This document shows positions 43,359-51,469 of a stretch of DNA of 64,000 nucleotides, piece after piece; within the stretch, counting starts at the first letter, position 1, and every line of letters starts with the position of its first letter. Position numbers and translations under genes: made by a program. Below the pieces are notes generated by a model. It did no database searches, was not told where the DNA came from, and saw nothing but the letters and a program-made list of their open reading frames with translations. Source of the stretch: an uncultured Acidimicrobiales bacterium (GTDB lineage: Bacteria; Actinomycetota; Acidimicrobiia; Acidimicrobiales; Aldehydirespiratoraceae); assembly GCA_905480195.1 (NCBI GenBank), contig CAJQPN010000020.1:124001-188000 (forward strand). The letters run 5' to 3'.

Positions 43359-44185
43359 CCTCGATAACCGGTGCCACGATCACGGTTGGCGTAATCGGTG
43401 ATCCGGTTCGGCACTCGCTCTCGCCGATGCTGCACAACGCCGCATTCGCTGCACTCGGCTTTGATGCGGTGTCGGCGGCCTACCCGGTCACGGCCGGCGA
43501 CGATGCCGGTCGAGCTGCGGTTGAGGCGATGCGAACGCTCGGCATCCGCGGGCTCTCCGTCACCATGCCGCACAAGGAAGGTGTTGCTGCTGCCGCCGAT
43601 CACCGCACCGCAGCAGTCGACGCGCTTGGCGCAGCGAACTGCCTTGTCAACGACGATGGGGTCATCACTGCGCACTCGACCGACGGTGACGGGCTGCTCC
43701 GAAGTTTGCAGCTCGAGTCGGCGGTCGACGTCCGCGGCTGTGAGGTGGTCGTGATCGGTGCCGGGGGAGCGGCTCGGGCGGTGATCGATTCGCTCGGTCG
43801 GGCGGGTGCCGCAGTCGCCGTCATCAATCGCTCGGCAGACCGTGCGGCTGCCGCAGCGGCACTGGCCGGCGAGCGAGGACGGGTCGGTGCATTCGCCGAT
43901 GTTTCGGCTGCTGACGTGGTCATCAATGCAACGCCGATCGGCATGGGTTCCGACCCGGGCACGCCCATCGAACCAACACTGCTTCGCGCTGGTCAGGTGG
44001 TGGTCGATCTCATCTATCACCCTGCGCGCACCGCCCTTCTCGATGCGGCGGTCGCGGCGGGTGCCAAAGCAGTCAACGGGTTACCGATGCTGCTCCATCA
44101 GGCAGCGATGCAACTCGAACTGTGGACCGGCGTTGCGGCTCCCGTCGCGGCGATGCGCGACGTCGTGGCAGCAAATTTCTCGTAG
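43355..44185 (+). CDS. aroE: Shikimate dehydrogenase
   Basis: 276 residues. VGVIGDPVRHSLSPMLHNAAF binds shikimate, Lys of SVTMPHKE and Asp of STDGDG are the catalytic pair, VIGAGGAARAVIDSL is the NADP(H) turn and VNGLPMLLHQAAMQLELWTG closes the active site. Reduces 3-dehydroshikimate in aromatic amino acid synthesis. ATGA overlap with mltG. Confidence 0.95.
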   Translation: MTSITGATITVGVIGDPVRHSLSPMLHNAAFAALGFDAVSAAYPVTAGDDAGRAAVEAMRTLGIRGLSVTMPHKEGVAAAADHRTAAVDALGAANCLVNDDGVITAHSTDGDGLLRSLQLESAVDVRGCEVVVIGAGGAARAVIDSLGRAGAAVAVINRSADRAAAAAALAGERGRVGAFADVSAADVVINATPIGMGSDPGTPIEPTLLRAGQVVVDLIYHPARTALLDAAVAAGAKAVNGLPMLLHQAAMQLELWTGVAAPVAAMRDVVAANFS

Positions 44186-44245
44186 TCCTCAGTTGCCCGC
44201 CATTGTGTGCCGATGGACTGATGTCGCTCTACGAAGGAGGTCGCC

Positions 44246-45286
44246 GTGGCGCTCTCAGGCAGTCTCGAAACTTTTGCTCTTGCTGACGTGCTTCGTCTTC
44301 TTGCCTTCACCGAGAAGACCGGTCGACTCCTGATCGAGGGTCCGAGCGGTTCGGGAAGTATCTGGGTCGACAGTGGGGAGGTCGTGGCGACAGAACTGGA
44401 AGCGCCGACCACGCTCGACCTGACCGACTCCGAGGTCGTGTTCAGCCTGCTGCGGCGCGAGTCCGGTACCTTCACCTTCGAGACCGATGCAGTCGCATCG
44501 AATCCCGATTCGGGTTCGCCGATGGCACCGCTGCTCAGCGCTGCCGAGGCGATGCTCACGGAATGGCGCTCGATCGAAGCAGTCGTGCCATCACTCGATG
44601 TGTGGGTCACGCTCCGACCCGAAATCGAACGTCCCGACGTCACGATCGATTCCCAACAGTGGCGGTGCATCGCGCTCGTCGGCACCGGCCTTCAGGTTGG
44701 GCTTGTGGCCGAGACGCTGCATCTCAACGAGATTGACTCGTGTCGACTGGTGAAAGACCTCATCGAGTTGGGGCTGCTCCAGAAGATCGATGTGCCTGTC
44801 CCTATCGATGTGCCTGTCCCTGTCGAACCCGTCGTTGATCGTGAACCAGAAGCGGACGTGAGTGCGCACGAGTTGGTGTCGGCCGCAGGGGCCGATGGCC
44901 AACCGGTCATCGACGATGTGAGCACATCGATCATCGCCGACCTGGATTCGGACCTCGATTTGGACCTCGACGTCTACCCGGAGCCCGACCTGGATCCGGA
45001 CCCCGACCCCTCGCTCGCTGAGGTCGAGGCGGATGGTGGTGACGCTGCCGAAGAGATCGGTTCGATTGTTGATTCTGCAACCGAAGCCCAGGGCGATACC
45101 GATGCTCTCGACCCTGACGTCATGGCCCGTCAGCTCGCGAACCTGTCGCCGCAGGCCGCCAAGGCGGTTGCAGCAGCTGTCCACGCAACGACCGATCCCG
45201 ATGATGCACCTGGCGAACCCGAAATCGAAGGCAAGTCGGGTAAACGAGGCCGTCGGCGCAGATTCCGGAACTCCTCGGACTCGTGA
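44246..45286 (+). CDS. DUF4388 domain protein with acidic repeat tail
   Basis: 346 residues. The first about 100 (MALSGSLETFALADVLRLLAF, TGRLLIEG, GSIWVDSGEVVATE, FSLLRRESGTFTFE) form a DUF4388 domain; residues about 100-180 look like a winged-helix-like part (VGLVAETLHLNEIDSCRLVKDLIELGLL). Then a low-complexity region with DVPVPIDVPVPVEP and a run of Asp-Leu/Asp-Pro repeats (about 230-256), and a basic end (KRGRRRRFRN). DUF4388 proteins occur in signalling and gliding/pilus loci of several phyla; function is unknown. AAGGAGG 6 bases before GTG 44246 is the strongest ribosome site in the region. The next gene is a prepilin peptidase. Confidence 0.82.
   Translation: MALSGSLETFALADVLRLLAFTEKTGRLLIEGPSGSGSIWVDSGEVVATELEAPTTLDLTDSEVVFSLLRRESGTFTFETDAVASNPDSGSPMAPLLSAAEAMLTEWRSIEAVVPSLDVWVTLRPEIERPDVTIDSQQWRCIALVGTGLQVGLVAETLHLNEIDSCRLVKDLIELGLLQKIDVPVPIDVPVPVEPVVDREPEADVSAHELVSAAGADGQPVIDDVSTSIIADLDSDLDLDLDVYPEPDLDPDPDPSLAEVEADGGDAAEEIGSIVDSATEAQGDTDALDPDVMARQLANLSPQAAKAVAAAVHATTDPDDAPGEPEIEGKSGKRGRRRRFRNSSDS
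44787..44822 (+). repeat. Tandem 18-bp duplication inside the DUF4388 gene
   Basis: Two adjacent copies of an 18-base unit (44787-44804, 44805-44822) differ only at the last base (A or G). They encode the duplicated Asp-Val-Pro-Val-Pro segment and suggest recent slippage in the linker. Confidence 0.8.
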
Positions 45287-45353
45287 ACCCGTCTCGGGTC
45301 ACCGAGGCAGCCCAGCTCACACCGACAGGCAAGGAGCGAGCCGGAGGCATCCG

Positions 45354-46193
45354 ATGGAGCTGATTCCGATCCTCGTTGCGATTCCCTGCGGCCTGCTCGC
45401 CGGCGGTTTTGCCACGATGCTCATCGATCGGATCCCCGACAAGACAGCGCTCACGGTGGCCTCGCGGTGCCCGCAGTGCGAAGGTCGACTGGGACTTGGC
45501 GAGATCATCCCGGTGCTTTCGTGGGTACTTCGAAGAGGCCGTTGCCGTCACTGCTCGTCGGTCATCTCTTCGGCCTACCCGATGGTTGAGCTCGTGACTG
45601 CGTCGCTGTTCGTCCTCGTCGTCATCGATCACGGCCTCGACTGGCTGGCACTACCGTCGGTCGTTCTCGTCGTCGCACTCGTGGCGCTGTCGACGATCGA
45701 CATGTACGTGTATCGGCTGCCGGACCGTCTGGTCTTCCCCGCAATCGTCGTCTCGGCCGTTGCGATGATCGGGGTGGGGTTCGCGATCGATCGGCTCGAG
45801 GCGCTACCCAAGGCCGCAGCAGGGGCGATCGGATACTTTCTGCTTTTGTTCATCGCCCATCTCGTTTCGCCGCGGGGGATGGGCTTCGGTGACGTCAAGC
45901 TGGCGCTCCTGTTGGGACTTCACCTCGGCTGGACCGCAGGATCGATCTACGTCGGCTGGTTGCCTGTCATTCGATTGGTCTTCTTTGCGCTCTTCATCGG
46001 CTGTGTCGTTGGTGTAGCGGTGGGGATTCTCGTGGCCGTTCTGCGACGCCTTGGGCGCGATCTCGTGCCGGATCCCGCAGCAGGCGACGAGACGCAGCCG
46101 GCCCGGCTCCTCCAGAACAGCTTCCCGTTTGGCCCGGCGCTGGCAGCGGCGACGATGCTGCTGGTGCTGTATCCGGATCTCGCCATCGGCTAA
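45354..46193 (+). CDS. Prepilin peptidase (type IV leader peptidase, A24)
   Basis: 279 residues, about eight membrane helices. The cytosolic loop has the zinc-type cysteines CPQC (39, 42) and CRHC (64, 67); the aspartyl-protease residues are Asp116 in STIDMYVYRLPDRL and Asp180 in GMGFGDVKLA. It should process, and with its N-terminal domain perhaps methylate, type IV or Tad pilins, which must be encoded elsewhere. GGAGG 6 bases before ATG 45354 fixes the start; the frame is open far upstream into the DUF4388 gene. Confidence 0.92.
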   Translation: MELIPILVAIPCGLLAGGFATMLIDRIPDKTALTVASRCPQCEGRLGLGEIIPVLSWVLRRGRCRHCSSVISSAYPMVELVTASLFVLVVIDHGLDWLALPSVVLVVALVALSTIDMYVYRLPDRLVFPAIVVSAVAMIGVGFAIDRLEALPKAAAGAIGYFLLLFIAHLVSPRGMGFGDVKLALLLGLHLGWTAGSIYVGWLPVIRLVFFALFIGCVVGVAVGILVAVLRRLGRDLVPDPAAGDETQPARLLQNSFPFGPALAAATMLLVLYPDLAIG

Positions 46194-46199
46194 GCGAAC

Positions 46200-46205
46200 T
46201 AGCCT
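46200..46205 (+). promoter_or_regulatory. -10-like element of aroB (leaderless type)
   Basis: TAGCCT ends 7 bases before ATG 46213, immediately after the prepilin peptidase gene. Confidence 0.4.
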
Positions 46206-46212
46206 TGGGAAG

Positions 46213-47229
46213 ATGACAGCTCGGTCGATCGCCACCATCACCGTCGATCTTGGCGATCGGGGGTATCCGGTGCTGGTCGGACATGGTGCTCGCGTCGAAC
46301 TCGCAGCCGTAATTCCCGACGGCACAAGGCGGGTTGCGATCATCACCCAGGCCGGCATCCCCTGGACCGTCGATCCAGGTCTGGAGTCGATCCGCATCGA
46401 GATCCCCGACGGGGAGTTGGCGAAGTCCCTGACTGTGGTCGAAGACGTCTGTCGACAACTCGCAGTCGCTGGTTTCACTCGATTGGACACAATCGTCGCC
46501 GTTGGTGGTGGGGTGGTGACAGATGTGGCGGGCTTCGTTGCCGCCGTGTACCACCGCGGGATCCGCTTCGTCTCCGTGTCCACGACACTGCTCGGACAAG
46601 TCGATGCCGCCATTGGCGGCAAGACGGGGGTGAACCTCGTCGAGGGCAAGAATCTGGTTGGTGCGTTCTGGCAGCCGTCGGCGGTCATCTGCGACACGGA
46701 GACTCTGGAGAGCCTTCCCCCACGCGAGTTTCAATGCGGCGTGGGGGAGATTGCCAAGTATCACTTCCTCGGTGGGGGGCACCTTGACGAACTTTCTCTC
46801 GACGAGCGGGTGGCGGCTTGTGTGAAGATCAAGGCCGACGTGGTCATGGCTGACGAACGGGAGGGCGGCAAGCGGGCTGTCCTCAATTACGGGCATACCC
46901 TCGCCCATGCGATCGAAACGGCGGGCGAGTACGACCTACGTCACGGCGAGGCGGTTGCAATCGGCATCCGTTACGCCGCCGAGGTGGCACATCGACTCGG
47001 CCGGATCGATGCCGACCGAGTGGCAGAACACGAGCGGGTGCTGTCGGCCTATGCGCTCCCGTCAAAGGTTCCCGACGAACTCACCGACGACGAGTTGCTC
47101 GCTCTCTTCGCAAGAGACAAGAAAGCGATCGATGGCGTGACCCTCGTACTCGACGGGCCGGGCGGAGTCGAGACCGTCGTCGGTGTCGACCCTGCCGTCC
47201 TCGTCGGTTCGTTCGAGGCGGTCCGATGA
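46213..47229 (+). CDS. aroB: 3-dehydroquinate synthase
   Basis: 338 residues, second step of the shikimate pathway. AVGGGVVTDVAGFVAAVYHRG binds NAD+ (quoted in outline), DAAIGGKTGVN, GVGEIAKYHFL with the metal Glu, NYGHTLAHAIE and LRHGEAVAIG with the metal His residues are all intact. Somewhat short for the family (about 350-370) but complete. No aroK or aroC is next to it, which differs from the mycobacterial aroC-aroK-aroB order. Stop overlaps the next gene (ATGA). Confidence 0.95.
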   Translation: MTARSIATITVDLGDRGYPVLVGHGARVELAAVIPDGTRRVAIITQAGIPWTVDPGLESIRIEIPDGELAKSLTVVEDVCRQLAVAGFTRLDTIVAVGGGVVTDVAGFVAAVYHRGIRFVSVSTTLLGQVDAAIGGKTGVNLVEGKNLVGAFWQPSAVICDTETLESLPPREFQCGVGEIAKYHFLGGGHLDELSLDERVAACVKIKADVVMADEREGGKRAVLNYGHTLAHAIETAGEYDLRHGEAVAIGIRYAAEVAHRLGRIDADRVAEHERVLSAYALPSKVPDELTDDELLALFARDKKAIDGVTLVLDGPGGVETVVGVDPAVLVGSFEAVR

Positions 47230-48353
47230 CCAGCGCCGCAATTCTTGCTTCGTTGCCGCCGCTTCGGGTCGATGGACGGGTCGACAAGTTGCGAGCCGCA
47301 ATGATCGAGCGCGCGCTCGACGCCTTCGTGGTCTCGGGTCTGTCGAGCGTGCGTTGGCTCACCGGGTTCACCGGCTCCAACGGAGCGGTAGTGGTCACAC
47401 CCGACACCTTCACGCTCATCACCGACGGCCGATATGCCACTCAGGCCCCCGCACAGCTTGCCGAGGCCGGCTGCTCTGCATCGGTCGTCCTCGATCGATG
47501 GCTCGTTACAGGGGCGGTTGCCGCCCTCGGGTCTGCCCGACGAGTCGCCCTTGAGGCCGACGTCGTCACCTGGTCGGTGTTGCAGCGCTGGGAGAGTGAG
47601 GTCTCCGACACGGTCGAACTGGTGCCGACCGCTCGGGTGCCGGCTGAGCTGCGGGCCATCAAGGACGATGCCGAACTCGCTCGGATCGCCAAGGCGGCGG
47701 GCATCGTCGATGGAGTTCTTGCCGAGGTGGAGGCGTTGCTCGTTCCGGGGATCAGCGAGCGAGAGGTTGGCCAGGCGCTGGACGACGGCATCCGGGCGTC
47801 GGGCGCGTCGGGACCCGGCTACGAAACCATCGTCGGGTCGGGTCCCAACGCAGCGCTACCGCACGCCCGCCCGACCGATCGCGTCATGGAGAGCGGAGAC
47901 CTGGTCGTGATCGACGTTGGTGGTCTTGTCGACGGGTACCGCAGCGACATGACCCGAACCTTTGTGATCGGTGGACCCGAAGCGGCCGACGAGACCGCAA
48001 TCGAAATCCACAGCCTTGTGACCCGGGCGCAGGCGGCGGGTGTGGCTGCGGTCCGGGCCGGGATCGAAGCCCGCGAGATCGATGACGCATGTCGCTCGAT
48101 CATCTGCGATGCAGGCCACGGTGATCACTTCGGTCACGGCACCGGCCACGGAGTCGGTCTCGATATTCACGAGCTTCCGTCCGTGCACGCCACCGACACC
48201 GCTATCCTCCAGCCCGGTCACGTGCTCACTGTTGAACCCGGCGTGTATCTCCCCGGCATTGGAGGGGTGCGGGTCGAGGACCTCGTGGTGGTCACCGAGA
48301 CGGGCTGTCGTCCCTTGACATCGTCACCCAAGCTCCATTTTTCTCCCCGCTAG
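47226..48353 (+). CDS. M24 metallopeptidase (Xaa-Pro dipeptidase/aminopeptidase P family)
   Basis: 375 residues: an N-terminal creatinase-like domain (about 1-140) and the pita-bread catalytic domain. The five metal ligands are visible: Asp in VVIDVGG, Asp in YRSDMTRT, His in [14 protein letters not shown], Glu in VEPGVYLPG and Glu in VRVEDLV. It removes N-terminal residues before proline. The order aroB-peptidase-efp-nusB is common in Gram-positive bacteria; EF-P helps with polyproline synthesis, the peptidase with degradation. Confidence 0.92.
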   Translation: MTSAAILASLPPLRVDGRVDKLRAAMIERALDAFVVSGLSSVRWLTGFTGSNGAVVVTPDTFTLITDGRYATQAPAQLAEAGCSASVVLDRWLVTGAVAALGSARRVALEADVVTWSVLQRWESEVSDTVELVPTARVPAELRAIKDDAELARIAKAAGIVDGVLAEVEALLVPGISEREVGQALDDGIRASGASGPGYETIVGSGPNAALPHARPTDRVMESGDLVVIDVGGLVDGYRSDMTRTFVIGGPEAADETAIEIHSLVTRAQAAGVAAVRAGIEAREIDDACRSIICDAGHGDHFGHGTGHGVGLDIHELPSVHATDTAILQPGHVLTVEPGVYLPGIGGVRVEDLVVVTETGCRPLTSSPKLHFSPR

Positions 48354-48370
48354 CACCATCAAGGAAGCCG

Positions 48371-48934
48371 ATGCCCACCATCACGACCAACGACCTGAAG
48401 AACGGGATGACCCTCGAACTCGAGGACGGTCTCTTCCAGGTTGTCGACTTCCAGCATGTCAAGCCGGGCAAAGGTCACGCATTCGTTCGCACCAGCCTGC
48501 GTAACGTTCGTGCCGGCGGCACCGTCGAGCGAACCTTCCGTGCCGGTGAGAAGGTTGAACGTGCCACTATCGACAAGCGCGACTTCAACTTCCTCTACAA
48601 GGACGGCAACGACTACGTCTTCATGGACAACGAGACGTACGAGCAGATCAACGTTGCGCCCGAAATGCTCGGAGACACCGGAAACTTCATTGTTGACGGC
48701 TCGTCGGTTGTGCTCGAACTGTTCGGGTCCGAGATCGTCGGCACCGACCTGCCGGCGGCGGTCGAGTTGAGGATCGAGTTCACGGAGCCAGGTCTGCAAG
48801 GCGATCGATCTTCGGGAGGCACGAAGCCGGCCACTCTCGAGACCGGCCTCGTCATCCAGGTGCCGCTGTTCATCGAACAGGGCGAGCGGGTCAAGATCGA
48901 CACCCGCTCTGGTGAGTATCTGAGCCGGGCCTAA
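48371..48934 (+). CDS. efp: Elongation factor P
   Basis: 187 residues, three beta-barrel domains. The tip of domain I reads HVKPGKGHAFVR, with the Lys that enters the ribosomal P site to help Pro-Pro bond formation; no modification enzyme is encoded nearby. ATG 48371 follows the peptidase by 17 bases with AAGGAAG-like spacing (caaggaagccg before ATG). Confidence 0.96.
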   Translation: MPTITTNDLKNGMTLELEDGLFQVVDFQHVKPGKGHAFVRTSLRNVRAGGTVERTFRAGEKVERATIDKRDFNFLYKDGNDYVFMDNETYEQINVAPEMLGDTGNFIVDGSSVVLELFGSEIVGTDLPAAVELRIEFTEPGLQGDRSSGGTKPATLETGLVIQVPLFIEQGERVKIDTRSGEYLSRA

Positions 48935-48951
48935 CGGCAGCGGATCGGACG

Positions 48952-49368
48952 ATGTCCATGAGCCCAGAAATCCCAGGCCTCGGCAGTCGCCGCGAGGCGC
49001 GTGAAGAAGCGTTGGCAATCCTCTACCAGGCGGAACTGACGGGCGACCCGGTAACCGAGGCCCTCGCGTCTCGTGAGGTGCCTCCGTCGTCGTACGCCGT
49101 CGAGATCGCTGAGCAGGTCAACGAGGCGCGCGACGATCTCGACGCGCTTCTCGGTCGTCACCTCGAGAACTGGCGGGTTGAGCGAATGCCGTTGGTCGAC
49201 CGAGTGATCGCCCGGATTGCCGCGTGGGAACTCAGCGAACGCAGCGACATCCCGACTGGCGTCGTCCTTTCGGAGGCGGTCGAGATCGCCACCCAATACT
49301 GCGCCGAACAGTCACCACGCTTCCTCAACGGCGTGCTCGGCAGCGTTGCAAGCGAGGCCCGTGGCTGA
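48952..49368 (+). CDS. nusB: Transcription antitermination factor NusB
   Basis: 138-residue all-helical protein that joins NusE/S10 at boxA RNA during rRNA transcription. RREAREEALAILYQAELTG, RMPLVDRVIARIAAWEL and IPTGVVLSEAVEIATQYC, SPRFLNGVLGSVA are the family blocks. Start ATG 48952 or 48958. It follows efp as in most Gram-positive bacteria. Confidence 0.95.
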   Translation: MSMSPEIPGLGSRREAREEALAILYQAELTGDPVTEALASREVPPSSYAVEIAEQVNEARDDLDALLGRHLENWRVERMPLVDRVIARIAAWELSERSDIPTGVVLSEAVEIATQYCAEQSPRFLNGVLGSVASEARG

Positions 49369-49861
49369 GACGTCGGTGACGTTGCGTGCCTGGCGGGCGA
49401 AGGATGCGCCCGTTCTGGCCGCGGCCTGGAACGACCCGACGATCGCAGCGGTGTCACGGCCACCTGACGATCGCAGTATCGGTGCAGCGGAGCGCTGGAT
49501 CGACGGTTGCGCAGTACGCGAACAACGTCTGCTTGCAATCGACCGAGTGGTGAGCGCGAATGGCAGATGTGTGGGTGAAGTCGGCCTCTCGAGCATTGAT
49601 CAGGGTCGTCAGGCAGCCTTGATTGGCTGGTGGACCGCGGCCGGGCAACGGGGGAACGGCTACGCGACTGCAGCGGTGCGTGAGATGACAGCGCTCGCCT
49701 TCGACGAGTTCGGGATCACCGCAGTCGTTGCGGAGATCGGGATCGACAATCTTCGATCTGTTCGTGTCGCTGAACGGGCTGGTTTCGAACTCCTCCGGCA
49801 GGGGGCCGAGGGTCTTGCACACGCCTACGTTTTCCGTCACGACGGCGCGCGCTCGCAGTAG
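49361..49861 (+). CDS. GNAT family N-acetyltransferase
   Basis: 166 residues, RimJ/RimL-like GNAT fold: VTLRAWRAKDAPVLAAAWNDP at the N-terminus, GEVGLSSID, the acetyl-CoA loop AAGQRGNGYATAAVREM and NLRSVRVAERAGFELL. Substrate unknown. GTG 49361 overlaps the end of nusB by 8 bases. It sits where actinobacterial operons usually go on to pyrR, so it and the next gene are accessory insertions between nusB and the pyr operon. Confidence 0.85.
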   Translation: MAETSVTLRAWRAKDAPVLAAAWNDPTIAAVSRPPDDRSIGAAERWIDGCAVREQRLLAIDRVVSANGRCVGEVGLSSIDQGRQAALIGWWTAAGQRGNGYATAAVREMTALAFDEFGITAVVAEIGIDNLRSVRVAERAGFELLRQGAEGLAHAYVFRHDGARSQ

Positions 49862-49896
49862 CTCGCGGGCCTCGTGCCCTCTGTCCTTTCGCCGGT

Positions 49897-49918
49897 CTCG
49901 GAGCCCAGCTCCTCCGAG
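49897..49918. terminator. Terminator-like hairpin after the GNAT gene
   Basis: CTCGGAG (49897-49903) and CTCCGAG (49912-49918) form a perfect 7-bp stem over an 8-base loop, 36 bases after the GNAT stop. No T-tract. Confidence 0.4.
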
Positions 49919-49989
49919 CCCCGTGTCGAGCCCTCCCACGGTCGACAAATCCTTCGACAACCTGGATCGCTGTGTGTGAGGGTTGAGCA

Positions 49990-50778
49990 ATGACGGGGGT
50001 CGAGGACTGGCGCCATGGCCGGCTCGAGGCGAACGGTATCTCGATCCACTATGTCGAAGTAGGGGAGGGGCCCCTCGTCGTCTTCTGCCACGGCTGGCCG
50101 GAGTCGTGGTATTCGTGGCGTCACCAGCTTCCGGTCGTTGCCGAGGCTGGATTTCGGGCGGTCGCTGCGTTCAGTGTTCCCTTCCGCCCGCCGATCGGGG
50201 CCCTTCCTGACGGCGTCACCGTCACGATGGCGATGGAGGCCAACGCTGGTCCCGACCGTGACTACTACCGGCTGTTCTTCCAAAAGCCCGGCGTCGCCGA
50301 GGCCGATCTCGACCGCAGTGTGCGGGGCGTGCTTTACACGATCTCGGGTGACGCGATCGCCAACGGTCATCGAAGCGAAGGCTGGGACGGTCACTTTCCC
50401 AAGGGCGAGACCGTTACCCAGCAATTCACCATCCCCGAGATGCTCCCTGCTTGGCTGACCGAAGAGGACGTGGCGTTCTACGTCGACCAACACGCGAGGG
50501 CCGGATCGCAAGGCGGCTTCAACTGGTACCGCAACATCGACGCAATGCCGGCGATCACCGGACCGTTCGTCGGATCGACAATTGAGCAGCCGGCGTTCTC
50601 CATGGCCGGTTCGACCGACATGATCGCCGGCAATACTGCTGACAACCTCGTCGGCGTGGAGAACCTGCCCGACCTCCGGCATTTCGAAATCCTTGAGGGC
50701 GTCCGGCACTGGATCCAGCAGGAACGCCCTGAGCAGGTAAACAGCGCCTTGGTGAGGTTCCTCGACGGTCTCGACTGA
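49990..50778 (+). pseudogene. Epoxide hydrolase-like alpha/beta hydrolase lacking the nucleophile segment
   Basis: 262 residues similar to soluble epoxide hydrolases (family about 320-330). The N-terminal GISIHYVEVGEGPLVVFCHGWPESW with the oxyanion HGWP loop (34-37), the cap domain (DYYRLFFQKPGVAEADLD, GGFNWYRNI), the acid region AGSTDMI and catalytic His240 in RHWIQQERPEQVN are present. Between FRAVA (about residue 59) and FSVPFRPP (61 onward), the family normally has about 65-75 residues with D-x-RGYG and the nucleophile motif GHDWGG; these are missing without a frameshift. The reading frame is open but the enzyme should be dead as a hydrolase. Deletion between two short RAVA-coding repeats is my inference; an assembly artefact is possible. 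Confidence 0.75.
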
Positions 50779-50803
50779 TTTCTGGCGGTGCCCGCTAGAA
50801 ATC
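50777..50803. terminator. Strong 12-bp hairpin before the pyr leader
   Basis: Near-perfect inverted repeat: 50777-50788 pairs with 50792-50803, eleven Watson-Crick pairs and one G-T, around a 3-base loop (TGC). It begins on the stop codon of the damaged hydrolase gene. The base of the stem is A/T-rich, but there is no T-tract. A terminator shielding the pyr operon is the simplest reading. Confidence 0.55.
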
Positions 50804-50856
50804 GACACGGCGCGCGCGCCTCGTGGCCACGCGCAAGGTGTATGTTCAGATCTCGA

Positions 50857-50887
50857 CCGTGAAACGGGTCCCGTGAGGCCGGTACGG
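50857..50887 (+). promoter_or_regulatory. PyrR-binding loop in the pyr operon leader
   Basis: The sequence TCCCGTGAGGCC (50869-50880) matches the conserved PyrR-binding loop UCCNGNGAGGYY known from Bacillus and mycobacterial pyr leaders. CCGT (50857-50860) can pair with ACGG (50884-50887) and GG (50867-50868) with CC (50879-50880), placing the motif at the tip of a stem. It lies directly before the likely ribosome site AAAGAG (50891-50896) and ATG 50903, so UMP-bound PyrR could block pyrR translation, as proposed for mycobacteria. Confidence 0.65.
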
Positions 50888-50902
50888 ACGAAAGAGATTC
50901 AG

Positions 50903-51469
50903 ATGGCAGAACGAGAACGCCTGCTCGCGGGATCCGCGAGCGGCAACTTCCAAGCGCGTACGCAGGTCATGTCGGCCGACGATGTTGCCCGTGCCGTCAA
51001 GCGGATGGCTCACGAGATTCTCGAACGCAACCATGGCCCTGCGGGCGTGATGATCATCGGGATGCAGACCGGCGGCGTTGAACTCGCAGGTCGGCTCGCA
51101 GCAGCAGTGACAGAGATCGAAGGATCACAGATCCCAGTGGGCACCCTCGACGCCACGATGCATCGCGACGACTTCGGTCTCCGACCGGTGATGCCGGAAG
51201 CCGCGACCGAGATTCCTGAGGACCTGACCGGCAAGACCATTGTTCTGGTCGATGACGTACTGTTCACCGGCCGGACAGTTCGAGCAGCGCTCGATGCGAT
51301 TCATTCATACGGTCGACCTCAGGCGATCCAGCTGGCGGTCATGGTTGACCGAGGTCACCGCGAGCTTCCGATCCGGCCCGACTACGTCGGCAAGAACCTG
51401 CCGACTCGGCGCGACGAGATGGTCGACGTCCATAACGACGGCGTCGACCTCGGCGAGATCGCCTCATGA
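50903..51469 (+). CDS. pyrR: Bifunctional pyr operon regulator / uracil phosphoribosyltransferase
   Basis: 188 residues. The PRPP loop [35 protein letters not shown] and [22 protein letters not shown] are diagnostic. PyrR senses UMP/UTP against PRPP and binds the leader of its own operon, where a matching RNA loop is present. ATG 50903 was chosen because the upstream GTG 50873 lies inside that loop motif. Stop overlaps pyrB (ATGA). Confidence 0.96.
   Translation: MAERERLLAGSASGNFQARTQVMSADDVARAVKRMAHEILERNHGPAGVMIIGMQTGGVELAGRLAAAVTEIEGSQIPVGTLDATMHRDDFGLRPVMPEAATEIPEDLTGKTIVLVDDVLFTGRTVRAALDAIHSYGRPQAIQLAVMVDRGHRELPIRPDYVGKNLPTRRDEMVDVHNDGVDLGEIAS

Noticed and set aside
50873-50902. GTG 50873 as the pyrR start
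   Set aside because: It lies inside the PyrR-binding loop motif and adds a non-family extension; ATG 50903 has its own ribosome site.
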